Shown one piece after another: positions 9,531 to 18,353 of a DNA stretch of 45,640 nt. Every line of letters starts with the position of its first letter. Positions within the stretch are counted from its first letter, which is position 1. The position numbers and the translations under genes are program-made. The DNA comes from Candidatus Peribacteria bacterium (GTDB lineage Bacteria > Patescibacteriota > Gracilibacteria > Peribacterales > Peribacteraceae), in the NCBI GenBank assembly GCA_943357915.1, contig CALRGQ010000005.1:1-45640 (forward strand), read 5' to 3'. The notes under the pieces are model-generated. The model did not search any database. It was not told the DNA's origin and saw nothing but the letters and a program-made list of their open reading frames with translations.

Positions 9531-10178
9531 ATGAATGTGAGCCCAGAATCTATTGTTCGCAATATACTTCATACGGGTACTAGCTGGAATGTCAGCTACG
9601 TCTGTGCGGCATATGGGGATATGACAGTCCGCCAGTTGCTTGCTGCAATTCAAAAGATTGAACCCGTTTATTGCAATACTGAACACGAACTGAGTAATAC
9701 CTCCTATCTTGATTGTCCTTTTCGTCCATACAATAGCCTATGCAACCATCAATGTGAGGATTCAGATATCAAGCACCCAATAACGGGAGAAATAGCAGTT
9801 CCCAAAGAACGTCAAATTCATGTGACGGGTCTGCTTCGTGCAGGACTGTACGTACTACATGCAGCAGGCAAGGCTCCAATTCTCCCGACGGGAAAGCCGC
9901 TGACACAGTTCGTGCTTGATATGAATGCAGAAGGATTGGAATCCTCGGATAACCCTGCTTTTCTCGAATACGATCGCTTCCGTAAACATAGCCTTCTAGC
10001 GGTAGGTAGTCCGCCACTTGAAGAGAGAATGGCAGATCGCTTGCCTCAGTTCGTGGAAACTAGCTCACTCGTTCAGCTGAAAACTGCTATCAATACAGAG
10101 AAGAGAAAATGGCAGGATCCAACAGATGCCGTAAAGAATGCAGTACAGTCTGCTCTTGAACAGCTGTTGGCTTTGTAG
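9531..10178 (+). CDS. Hypothetical protein
   Basis: 215 aa ORF with near-consensus promoter; family not recognised. Confidence 0.65.
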   Translation: MNVSPESIVRNILHTGTSWNVSYVCAAYGDMTVRQLLAAIQKIEPVYCNTEHELSNTSYLDCPFRPYNSLCNHQCEDSDIKHPITGEIAVPKERQIHVTGLLRAGLYVLHAAGKAPILPTGKPLTQFVLDMNAEGLESSDNPAFLEYDRFRKHSLLAVGSPPLEERMADRLPQFVETSSLVQLKTAINTEKRKWQDPTDAVKNAVQSALEQLLAL

Positions 10179-10376
10179 TGTGTTCCACTCTCATCTCGTA
10201 GCAACAGCTGCAGTAGTCCTAGAAGGTTCCAATCGGTACCTTTCCAGTCCATCCGCTTTCTCCTGTCCAGCCTGCGCCAATTCCGCAATGTAAGGGGGTA
10301 AGGTGTTCCAACTGGATCTAATCTGACCCACCAAGTAATACAAAAAGACAATCTCCACATTGGAACAAATTCAATT

Positions 10377-10883
10377 TCAAAAAATCAAGTTATCCTTCAA
10401 GAACTGCATTTCGATGATGAGATACGACAGAATATTCATAACGATCACAGGGCGAAGCTGTCGCCAATCGTACTTCCAAATTACTTTGATAATCCCTATT
10501 TCGATTCCAATAGTAAGAATAAGCATGATAAGCAAGCTGCCATGCCACGTTCCGAATACCGCATTTGCAATAGGAGATGTAAGAACAGAAGTCTGACCAT
10601 ACACTCCTCCCAAGTACCCGATCCCGATACCTCCCAAGAGGATTCCAACAATGAGGGAAGTAATATTGGCAACGAGTGATATATGCAATGCCTTGCCAAG
10701 GCTTATCTGCAATGAATGCCACAATACCGCTGCCTCGACCAGAATTGAAGCGATGCCGATATACCACATAATGATAGGCGAGACGGCAATGAGAAGGGTC
10801 GGCCATCCCGCGTCTGCAAAGGCGGAAGCTGGTAAGACAAGAATGAGCGCAACGGCCAAAATTGTGGAGACATGTTTCTTCAT
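10377..10883 (-). CDS. Membrane protein, hypothetical
   Basis: Signal peptide MKKHVSTILAVALILVLPASAFA plus several TM helices; TACAAT -10 upstream. Confidence 0.65.
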   Translation of the reverse strand: MKKHVSTILAVALILVLPASAFADAGWPTLLIAVSPIIMWYIGIASILVEAAVLWHSLQISLGKALHISLVANITSLIVGILLGGIGIGYLGGVYGQTSVLTSPIANAVFGTWHGSLLIMLILTIGIEIGIIKVIWKYDWRQLRPVIVMNILSYLIIEMQFLKDNLIF

Positions 10884-11001
10884 GCAAAGAATTGTATCAA
10901 AGTGGTACATGAATGTAATCAATTGTTGAAAGGGCCATGCTTTTCCTGATCGATAAGGTAACGATGCCTGGGTAGGAGACCCGTAAGGCTATACTTCCCC
11001 C

Positions 11002-11304
11002 GTGCCTCACTATTTCTACCTCGCACGGTGCTCTGATGATTCGTTATACGCTGGAACGTGCGTTGATCTTACGGCGCGAGAGGAAACACATAATCAAGGT
11101 AGGGGAGCGAAGTACACCCGAAGTCGGCTCCCGATACAGTTTGTCTATCATGAAAAATTTACGACACTTGGCGAGGCCAGACGCCGTGAGGCGAGTGTGA
11201 AAACTCTCTCAAAAAAATCAAAGGAAAAACTGATCTTGAGTCGTGTGAAACCGAGATCTAGAAAGCCTTCGCAGCTTTTGCAGCCGCCGTTAGACGCTCG
11301 TTGA
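11002..11304 (+). CDS. GIY-YIG nuclease-superfamily protein
   Basis: 'HYFYLARCSDDSLYAGTCVDLTAREETHNQGRGAKYTRSRLPIQFVYHE' GIY-YIG-like motif; GTG start. Confidence 0.85.
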   Translation: MPHYFYLARCSDDSLYAGTCVDLTAREETHNQGRGAKYTRSRLPIQFVYHEKFTTLGEARRREASVKTLSKKSKEKLILSRVKPRSRKPSQLLQPPLDAR

Positions 11305-12004
11305 TCGCTTTCTTTAAGTCTTCGGCAATCTGTTTCACTTCTTTTATTTGCTCTGGAGTCAGGTCACTCTCGATCTGTGTTATCACTGCTGAGGCCTTAT
11401 CATTGCCAAAGGAACGTGCTGCCTCAAACCATGCATAGGCCTGACTGACGTCTATCGTCGTGCCTTCACCTTTGGCATACATCACACCCAGGTTGTACTG
11501 CGCCTCAGCAGAACCCATGCTGCCGGATTTGATGAAATAGTCGTATGCCTTCTCAAGATCTTGTTTCATACCTTCTCCTCTGTAGTACATGACACCAAGA
11601 TTAAATTGCGCCCGAGTATTGCCTTGGTCAGCTGCTTTCAGAAACCAGTCTTTGGCTACTGCATAATCTTGCGGTACGTCTTCGGCGGTGTAATACATCA
11701 CCCCCAGATTGAACTGAGCTCGGGGGTCATTTTGCTCTGCAGCTTTCAAGAACCACTCACGAGCCTTCGCTAAGTCCTTCTCTGCACCTTGTCCGTCATG
11801 ATAGATGGCACCAAGTTCAAACTCGGCATCGACATTACCGGCTTTGGCTTTGGCTTCGACGCTTTCAAAAGTTTCCAGCGCCGGGGTAGATGACGACGTT
11901 GTGTTATTCGTAGCGGGAGGAGTTCCCGTAGCTGGTTTTTGGCCACAGGCTGACATGAGGGAGACGCAACCCAGAATAACCGTGAGTGAGAGAAATCGTT
12001 TCAT
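11258..12004 (-). CDS. Sel1-like (SLR/TPR) repeat lipoprotein
   Basis: Lipobox-like LMSAC; repeated 'A.FNLGVMYY.GEG...D...A..WF.KAA..G...AQ'. Confidence 0.9.
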   Translation of the reverse strand: MKRFLSLTVILGCVSLMSACGQKPATGTPPATNNTTSSSTPALETFESVEAKAKAGNVDAEFELGAIYHDGQGAEKDLAKAREWFLKAAEQNDPRAQFNLGVMYYTAEDVPQDYAVAKDWFLKAADQGNTRAQFNLGVMYYRGEGMKQDLEKAYDYFIKSGSMGSAEAQYNLGVMYAKGEGTTIDVSQAYAWFEAARSFGNDKASAVITQIESDLTPEQIKEVKQIAEDLKKAINERLTAAAKAAKAF

Positions 12005-12147
12005 AGGGGTCGGCAGAGTACATCAGATGAAGCAGTCTTCAAGGTATTTCAGTGGACGTACGTGGTACACAGGTCTCAAATTGCCTTGCACACAGTTCGG
12101 TTCTGACTATACTCCGCCACGAATCATCTTTTCTCCTTCTCCTCTGT

Positions 12148-12342
12148 ATGTTGGATCTGCTTCTCACTGTTCAATCCCAATTCGGTGGTGACGATGATGA
12201 CGATGATGATGTTCATGATGTGAAAGATGATGACTCTGAAGACGAAGAATCTGACAATGAAGATGAGAGCGTGTCAGGTGACGATGATGACAATGAAGAC
12301 GCCCTGCAGAACTTGGGCGACGATGACGATGACAATTTCTAG
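12148..12342 (+). CDS. Short extremely acidic Asp/Glu-rich protein
   Basis: MLDLLLTVQSQFGGDDDDDDDVHDVKDDDSEDEESDNEDESVSGDDDDNEDALQNLGDDDDDNF; followed by a hairpin. Confidence 0.5.
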   Translation: MLDLLLTVQSQFGGDDDDDDDVHDVKDDDSEDEESDNEDESVSGDDDDNEDALQNLGDDDDDNF

Positions 12343-12358
12343 GTACGCAAAAAGGCGT

Positions 12359-12383
12359 AGAGACGAGCCGAGCGCACGTCTCT
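12359..12383. terminator. Terminator-like hairpin
   Basis: AGAGACG...CGTCTCT after the acidic ORF. Confidence 0.4.
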
Positions 12384-12419
12384 GTTCCGAAAATTCTGCG
12401 CGAGTATCTGCTAGAAAGG

Positions 12420-13052
12420 CTATGCAACTGTTGCAGCCGTCCTGCGGTCAATGCTTTCAATCGCGTGACGCTGAATGGTGCGCCAATCGTACGGGAATTT
12501 GAACGTCTCAAGTGCACGGACAAGTGCGCCGAAGCAGAGCCACGGATTTGCGGAGTCGTATACAAAGGCATTGCCACTCTCTTGTACCGGATTGTAATTA
12601 TCGATGATCGCTCTCTGGAGTGATATGGGGACAGTTCCGTAACGCAGACAGTTTTCGAGCATCTCATCGTCATCATGATCTGTCAGGAACAACGAGATGT
12701 CGGATCCGGCGAGCATTTTTCGGACACTCGTTTCATCATCGGGGACGATGCTAATGCGGTGTGCAGCGCTGGAGCTTAGTTTCGTAAACAGTTCACCGTA
12801 TTTCTTAGAGCCTCGTCCGCGGATAATGATGGAGATTGGTAGTTCCATGAGTCCAGGGAGCACCTGCTCAAGCAAGGCGCCACCCAGAGCATCCGTGATG
12901 CCGGTCGGCAAACAGATGACTGGTTGCTTCGGTTCTGCGATCCAGCCCAATTCCTCCTGAAACACAGTCTTATTTTCCGCCTTATGTTCGATCGTGCGAG
13001 CAGAATACTTGCGTGCGATTTTATTGTCGTACGCTGGCGAGAAAATAGGCAT
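12420..13052 (-). CDS. Starch/glycogen synthase-like C-terminal domain protein (truncated GT-B)
   Basis: 'KTVFQEELGW', 'IIIRGRGSKKYGELFTKL', 'DDDEMLENCLRYGTVPI' align by eye to the GT5 C-terminal half. Confidence 0.55.
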   Translation of the reverse strand: MPIFSPAYDNKIARKYSARTIEHKAENKTVFQEELGWIAEPKQPVICLPTGITDALGGALLEQVLPGLMELPISIIIRGRGSKKYGELFTKLSSSAAHRISIVPDDETSVRKMLAGSDISLFLTDHDDDEMLENCLRYGTVPISLQRAIIDNYNPVQESGNAFVYDSANPWLCFGALVRALETFKFPYDWRTIQRHAIESIDRRTAATVA

Positions 13053-13180
13053 GAGGGTTTTTGTGTGAAGTGATCAAATCATTATAGCCTTTTTTAGCTT
13101 TTTGATCACGTCTGATGGATTGCGAAAATAATAGATTGTTACATAGTTGTATGAAGATATTTCACAATGTGAAAAGTACT

Positions 13181-13216
13181 GTGAGTATCGTGAGTAAGGT
13201 GGGTATAGTGGGTGAG
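13181..13216 (+). repeat. Four tandem 9-mers abutting a start codon
   Basis: GTGAGTATC GTGAGTAAG GTGGGTATA GTGGGTGAG. Confidence 0.75.
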
Positions 13217-13217
13217 C

Positions 13218-14225
13218 ATGAAAAAACACCTCGTCATCGTTGACGGTCACCACCTTATGTACCGTGCGTACTGGGCCATTCCGCGGACGATGAAGAATGC
13301 AAAAGGGGAACAGACAAATACGCCGTTTGGCGTTGCATCAATGTTGCTGATGATCCTCAAGACAGAACAGCCGGACAATCTACTATTTTGTTTTGATGCC
13401 GACGAGGATACGTTCCGTCACAAAGAGTACGCCGAATACAAAGCCGGAAGGTCAGCCACACCGGATGATTTTTATGTGCAGATTCCAAAGACACTCTCGA
13501 TGATTGATTCGTTTGGGATCAAGAGTGTTTCTGGCAGCGGGTTTGAAGCAGATGATTTTGCCTGCGCATACGCCAAAGCAGCCGAGCAAGATGGCCAGCG
13601 TGTGACGATTATTTCTGGGGATCGGGATCTTCTGCAGTTGTGTACGGAGAACGTGCGTGTTGCCATTCCGCATAAGGGTTACCAAGCAGCTGAATATTTG
13701 GGTCCGGCGGAGGTACGGAAAAAGTATGGCGTGACTCCCGAGCAAATTCCTTCTTATAAGGGACTCGTTGGTGACAACTCAGATAACTTGCCGGGCGTTC
13801 ACGGTATTGGCCCGAAGGCAGCAGAGTCGATGCTGCAGCAATTTGGTTCAATCGATAATTTGTATAAGCATCTTGCAGACGTTAAACCAGCGTGGAGGGA
13901 GAAACTGGAGAAGGATAGGGAGCAGGCGTTCTTCTGTGAGCGTATGGCGACACTCATCAGCGATATTCCACTGTCCGTTACACTTAAGGATCTGGCTTTT
14001 ACGGGCATTGATCCAAAACCGATTGTCGATAATTTTTCTGAGCTCGGATTCACACTGGTGATGCGTCGTTTTTTATCGATGCTCGAGACACCGTATGGAT
14101 CAGAACATTTTTTGCCTTTATCAGATGATGCAATGTTTTTGCTGAGCCCGTCTTTGAGCGGAAAAAAAGTCTCACAGGTTGTACCGAAAACAGTAGAGCC
14201 ACAAAGCCAAATGACATTGCTCTAG
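13218..14225 (+). CDS. 5'-3' exonuclease (PolA N-terminal / FEN-like), stand-alone
   Basis: 'VIVDGHHLMYRAYWA', 'FCFDADEDTFRHKEYAEYKAGR', 'SGFEADDFACAYAK', 'GDRDLLQL', 'GDNSDNLPGVHGIGPKAA'; no polymerase domain follows. Confidence 0.92.
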   Translation: MKKHLVIVDGHHLMYRAYWAIPRTMKNAKGEQTNTPFGVASMLLMILKTEQPDNLLFCFDADEDTFRHKEYAEYKAGRSATPDDFYVQIPKTLSMIDSFGIKSVSGSGFEADDFACAYAKAAEQDGQRVTIISGDRDLLQLCTENVRVAIPHKGYQAAEYLGPAEVRKKYGVTPEQIPSYKGLVGDNSDNLPGVHGIGPKAAESMLQQFGSIDNLYKHLADVKPAWREKLEKDREQAFFCERMATLISDIPLSVTLKDLAFTGIDPKPIVDNFSELGFTLVMRRFLSMLETPYGSEHFLPLSDDAMFLLSPSLSGKKVSQVVPKTVEPQSQMTLL

Positions 14226-14632
14226 CGGGGCGCCACATTCTAGACACGGGCGAGTACACATTCGATAATCTCAGTGCAGGCGCCACGCTCTGTATCTAAA
14301 ACGTGAACGCAACATTTTACATGCGGCCGCGTATGCCACGCTCTGTATTCAGCATACAAAGCGCCCCGTTCTCGGGCGCGGGTAGCCAAGAGATCGTATA
14401 CTATTTGTGAACATTACTTTTTTGATGAACACAAAATTTGTAATGAGGATTTTTTTTCGTTATGTCTCTCACGTCTGTAATTTTACTTTCCATAGGTATT
14501 TTTGACCTTCTTGTATACCTAACGTAGTCAACAAGCGGTTGCGGCACAACAGAGTGCTTCTCTAGACTGCGTTCTGTTTTACACATCGTCCGGTTTAGGT
14601 CGATTGTCCCCAATTCATCACCACCTACTCTT

Positions 14633-15877
14633 ATGGCCAAGGAACGCGTTATCTCAAGTCTCGATATTGGAAGTTCGAAAATCAGAGTCGTGGTGGCCGT
14701 CGTGGATAAAGCAGAAGGAGGAAATGTTCCAAGCATCATCGGTGTCGGACTCTCGCCGTCACTCGGCATGCGTAAGGGGCATGTCATCGATATCGAAGAA
14801 GCTATTCATAATATCATTTCCGCTCTGGAGGACGCCGAGCGCATGGCAGGCTTACCGATCAACCATGTGTTTGTCGGTATGAGTGGATCACACATCGAAG
14901 CATTTGATAGCCGCGGCGTCATCGCTATCTCTGGCTCAGAAATTACGGTCGAAGACGTTGCGCGCGTGCTTGAGGCTGCACAGGCTGTCAGTATTCCCAG
15001 CAATCGCCGGATCCTGCACATCGAGCCGAAGAGCTACGCGGTGGATGAGCAACGCGGTATCAAGAATCCGGTCGGCATGACTGGTATTCGTCTCGAAGTC
15101 GAGGCTCACATCATCACTGGTCAAATTCAGCATGTGAAAAATCTGGAGAGGTGTGTGGATCAAGCAGGTGTCGATATTGATTCACTGGTTCCTGCGACGA
15201 TCGCAATTTCTGAAGCAGTGCTGACGAAGAGACAGAAAGAGCTTGGCGTCGTCACCATCGATATCGGTGCTGGCTCAACCTCGGTATCCGTGTTTGAAGA
15301 GGGGACTATTCTGCATTCGGTCTCTCTGCCTGTTGGTGGCGACAATGTGACGAATGATATTGCGATTGGACTTCGTACGAGTATTGATACGGCGGAGAAG
15401 ATCAAAATCGAATTTGGATCCGTTCTTCCGGCTGAAATTCAGGAACGTGAGATGATCGACCTTTCGACCGTCAGCAAAATGGATACGCAGACCGTCAGCA
15501 AGAAGTACATGGCTGAGATCATGCAGGCTCGTTATTACGAAATCTTCTCTTTGGTCAAAGAAGAACTGAAGCGTGTGGGACGTGATGGACTGTTACCAGC
15601 CGGAGCTCTGTTGACTGGTGCAGCGGTAAAGGCACCAGGAGTCCTCGATATTGCGCGTGAAGTTCTGGGTCTTCCGGTTCAAATGGGCTTTCCGGTCGAG
15701 ATTGGAGGCGTTATCGAGAAGGTTGATGATCCGGCATACGCAACGGCGCTTGGCACGCTCCTGTGGGGTATTCGAGAGGGTTCACATCGCAGTGGCTTCT
15801 CGTTTTCTATGGGCAATTTCGATATGAAACGTACCGCCACACAGGTTGGTTCGTGGTTCAAAAATCTTCTTCCTTAA
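14633..15877 (+). CDS. ftsA: Cell division protein FtsA
   Basis: 'SSLDIGSSKIRVVVA', 'VFVGMSGSHIEAFDSRGVIAIS', 'VVTIDIGAGSTSVSVF', 'LPVGGDNVTNDIAIGLRTS'. Confidence 0.96.
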   Translation: MAKERVISSLDIGSSKIRVVVAVVDKAEGGNVPSIIGVGLSPSLGMRKGHVIDIEEAIHNIISALEDAERMAGLPINHVFVGMSGSHIEAFDSRGVIAISGSEITVEDVARVLEAAQAVSIPSNRRILHIEPKSYAVDEQRGIKNPVGMTGIRLEVEAHIITGQIQHVKNLERCVDQAGVDIDSLVPATIAISEAVLTKRQKELGVVTIDIGAGSTSVSVFEEGTILHSVSLPVGGDNVTNDIAIGLRTSIDTAEKIKIEFGSVLPAEIQEREMIDLSTVSKMDTQTVSKKYMAEIMQARYYEIFSLVKEELKRVGRDGLLPAGALLTGAAVKAPGVLDIAREVLGLPVQMGFPVEIGGVIEKVDDPAYATALGTLLWGIREGSHRSGFSFSMGNFDMKRTATQVGSWFKNLLP

Positions 15878-15934
15878 TATTTTTCATTTTTCATTTTTAA
15901 TTTTTCACTTCCACTCGCTCATCCCCCCTTTCCC

Positions 15935-17203
15935 ATGTCAGACACACTTCGCTCACTCTTCTCCGGTTCTAAGAACTCCAACGGTTCCGGTGGAACATTT
16001 GGTTCCAAACCACCATCACCTCAAGGTGGATTTGGTGACGATGCGGCTGCTCCTACCTCCGGATATCAGGAAGTCCGTCCTGATATTTCCCTCAATGCTG
16101 TTATCCGAGTGATCGGTGTGGGTGGCGGCGGCGGTAATGCCGTGGCGCGTATGATGTCCAGCAAAGTGGGTGGTGTTGAATTCGTTGCCGTCAATACTGA
16201 TGCCCAGGCATTGTTCCATAACCCAGCTCCGACGAAACTGAACATAGGTCGTGGTACGACGAAAGGCCTCGGCGCCGGTGCTAATCCGGACATCGGTATG
16301 CAGTCGGCCAAAGAGAGTTCCGAGGAGCTTAAGAAGCTGATCGAAGGAGCTGATTTAATTTTCATCACTGCTGGACTTGGTGGTGGCACTGGTTCCGGAG
16401 GCGCGCCGTACATTGCTGAACTTGCTCGTAGCATGGGTGTGCTCACGGTAGGTGTCGTGACGAAGCCTTTTAGTTTTGAGGGTCTTAGCCGCCGCAAGAA
16501 GGCAGATGAGGCTTTGGATGCGCTGCGCGGTAAGGTTGATACGCTCATTACGATTCCGAATGACAAGATTTTGTCGTTGATCGACAAAACGACTCCGCTG
16601 ACTGAAGCTTTCCAGATCGTCGATGAAATTCTCCGTCATGGTATCGAGGGTATCGCGAGTTTGATCACGGTTCATGGTCTCGTGAACGTGGACTTTGCTG
16701 ACGTCCGATCAATCATGCAAGATGCCGGTAGCGCACTCATGGGTATCGGTTACGGTACGGGTGATAGTCGTGCAGCTGAGGCTGCACGTGCTGCCGTTGA
16801 CTCTCCTCTTCTCGAGCTTTCGATCAGTGGTGCCAAGGGCATTCTGTTCAACATCACCGGTGGTAACGATATGAGCATGTTCGAAGTTGATGAAGCTGCA
16901 CGCATTGTGACTGAAGCTGCCGATCCAGAAGCCAACATCATCTTTGGTGCTGTCATTGATGACGCCTACACCGGACAAGTGAAGTGTACGGTGATCGCAA
17001 CTGGTTTTGATGAGAAGAAAGAGACGACGAATATGTCACAGTCATCTCCGGCACTCCGCTCACTTCCGAATTTTAAAAAGCAGGACAGCTTGCCTCGTCA
17101 GGAACGTCAGGATGACTCCTCGGTTATGAAACTTGCTGGAACACAGCTTAACGAAGAAGAATTAGAGGTTCCGACGTTTATGAGAAAGAAAATCGGGAAA
17201 TAA
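15935..17203 (+). CDS. ftsZ: Cell division protein FtsZ
   Basis: 'IRVIGVGGGGGNAVARM', 'FITAGLGGGTGSGGAPYIAELARSMG', conserved C-terminal 'LEVPTFMRKK'. Confidence 0.98.
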   Translation: MSDTLRSLFSGSKNSNGSGGTFGSKPPSPQGGFGDDAAAPTSGYQEVRPDISLNAVIRVIGVGGGGGNAVARMMSSKVGGVEFVAVNTDAQALFHNPAPTKLNIGRGTTKGLGAGANPDIGMQSAKESSEELKKLIEGADLIFITAGLGGGTGSGGAPYIAELARSMGVLTVGVVTKPFSFEGLSRRKKADEALDALRGKVDTLITIPNDKILSLIDKTTPLTEAFQIVDEILRHGIEGIASLITVHGLVNVDFADVRSIMQDAGSALMGIGYGTGDSRAAEAARAAVDSPLLELSISGAKGILFNITGGNDMSMFEVDEAARIVTEAADPEANIIFGAVIDDAYTGQVKCTVIATGFDEKKETTNMSQSSPALRSLPNFKKQDSLPRQERQDDSSVMKLAGTQLNEEELEVPTFMRKKIGK

Positions 17204-17220
17204 TAGCTAGTTACCCTTCG

Positions 17221-17312
17221 AGATGCCGCTTTGTGTCAGGCTGAGGAGCGAGCACAGCAGTGCGAAGCGTCTCGAAGCCGACTATACGCGGCTCCTCAGG
17301 GTGACAGTTCAC
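17221..17312. repeat. Dispersed inverted-repeat element (CTTCGAGA / CTGAGGAGC family)
   Basis: Arms CTTCGAGATGCCGCTTTGTG and TGCGAAGCGTCTCGAAG, and TGTCAGGCTGAGGAGC and GGCTCCTCAGGGTGACA. Confidence 0.6.
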
Positions 17313-17328
17313 GTACCATGCATATCGT

Positions 17329-17757
17329 ATGAACGTCTCCATCCAACGCATCGATCCAACTCTGCCGCTTCCGCAGTATCACACCGCAGGTGCCGCCGCA
17401 TTTGATCTGGTCACGCGTGAAACGACAGTCATTGCTCCGCATGCGATTGGCTTAGTGCCCGGTAATGTCATTGTGAAGGTTCCAGAAGGCTTTGCACTGC
17501 TTATACTGCCGCGTTCTTCGTTGCCACGTAAAAAAGCGTTGGTCTGTCCGCATTCGCTGGGGCTGATCGATCAAGATTATCATGGACCAAAAGATGAGAT
17601 CTTCGTACAGGTGCAGAACATCTCAGACGCTCCGGTGACTGTCGAAAGAGGGGAGCGGATCGCGCAGGGGTTATTCGTCAAAATCGAGCGGGCAACGTTT
17701 ACAGAGGTCGATTCGCATGGGGTAGAGTCGCGGGGTGGGTTTGGGAGTACGGGGTGA
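17329..17757 (+). CDS. dut: dUTP diphosphatase
   Basis: 'AGAAAFDLVTRE' region, 'LPRSSLPRKKAL', 'GLIDQDYHGPKDEI', 'ERGERIAQGLFV', C-terminal 'SRGGFGSTG' motif V. Confidence 0.95.
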   Translation: MNVSIQRIDPTLPLPQYHTAGAAAFDLVTRETTVIAPHAIGLVPGNVIVKVPEGFALLILPRSSLPRKKALVCPHSLGLIDQDYHGPKDEIFVQVQNISDAPVTVERGERIAQGLFVKIERATFTEVDSHGVESRGGFGSTG

Positions 17758-17770
17758 GGTGCATTTTTTG

Positions 17771-17805
17771 TTGCGCGATCACAAGTATGTACGTTATAAT
17801 GTACA
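17771..17805 (+). promoter_or_regulatory. TA-module promoter with YefM-type paired operator
   Basis: TTGCGC-18-TATAAT (17795-17800); TGTACG 17788-17793 and TGTACA 17800-17805, centres 12 bp apart. Confidence 0.65.
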
Positions 17806-17826
17806 TATCTCCTTTCCCGTACCTCT

Positions 17827-18099
17827 ATGACCAAGACGATTACTGCAACACAAGCACGCAAAGATTTTTTTAAGCTTCTGAAGCAGGCAAAAACACCGGG
17901 GCACTTCGTGACTATTACGATGGAAGGCTTCCCATCAGTTACCATGATGTCCACTGATGAATGGGAGGGATGGCAAGAGACAATGGAGATTATGGCCGAC
18001 CGGAAGTTGGTAAAGCGTCTGCGGGAGGCTCAAGCTGATATCGATGATCCTTCAAAGTGGATTCCATGGGAGCAGGTGAAACGCGAACTGGATCTATGA
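17827..18099 (+). CDS. Phd/YefM-family antitoxin
   Basis: 'KTITATQARKDFFKLLKQA...HFVTITMEGFPSVTMMSTDEWEGWQET'. Confidence 0.88.
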   Translation: MTKTITATQARKDFFKLLKQAKTPGHFVTITMEGFPSVTMMSTDEWEGWQETMEIMADRKLVKRLREAQADIDDPSKWIPWEQVKRELDL

Positions 18100-18350
18100 T
18101 GCTCTCATTAGTCATCCATCGAACGGCTAAAAAATCTCTAGAGCGTTTGCCGAGGAAACACCAGCAACATGTGATAGCGGCAATTGATCTACTTCTGATG
18201 AATCCGTTTCTCGGAAAAAAACTTGAAGGTGTTCATGAGGGAAAGTATACCTTACGAGTTTGGCCTTACCGCATCATCTACAAGTTTGAAAAGAAGCAGC
18301 TGACGATTTACGTCCTTGATATTGGTCACAGACAAGGAGTCTACAAGTAA
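18096..18350 (+). CDS. RelE/YoeB-superfamily toxin
   Basis: 'IHRTAKKSLERLPRKHQQHVIAAI...LEGVHEGKYTLRVWPYRIIYKFEKKQLTIYVLDIGHRQGVY'; ATGA overlap with the antitoxin. Confidence 0.9.
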   Translation: MMLSLVIHRTAKKSLERLPRKHQQHVIAAIDLLLMNPFLGKKLEGVHEGKYTLRVWPYRIIYKFEKKQLTIYVLDIGHRQGVYK

Positions 18351-18353
18351 CTA

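Noticed and set aside
9429-9686. 85-aa minus-strand ORF ending DRVGLEPTTKRLRVSCSTN
   Set aside because: Its C-terminus is the antisense translation of tRNA-Lys, a classic spurious ORF.
10186-10360. Possible extra gene downstream of the 215-aa ORF
   Set aside because: Only a short minus-strand ORF with no promoter or family; probably non-coding or decayed.
12164-12676. His/Arg-rich 170-aa minus-strand ORF
   Set aside because: The His run is the complement of the Asp-codon repeats of the acidic ORF, and it overlaps better-supported genes.
13181-13217. Tandem repeats as a CRISPR array
   Set aside because: Units are 9 nt with no spacers and no cas genes are present; nothing else in the window looks like CRISPR.
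14401-14787. 128-aa minus-strand ORF overlapping the ftsA start
   Set aside because: Antisense to ftsA's conserved N-terminus; no recognisable family.
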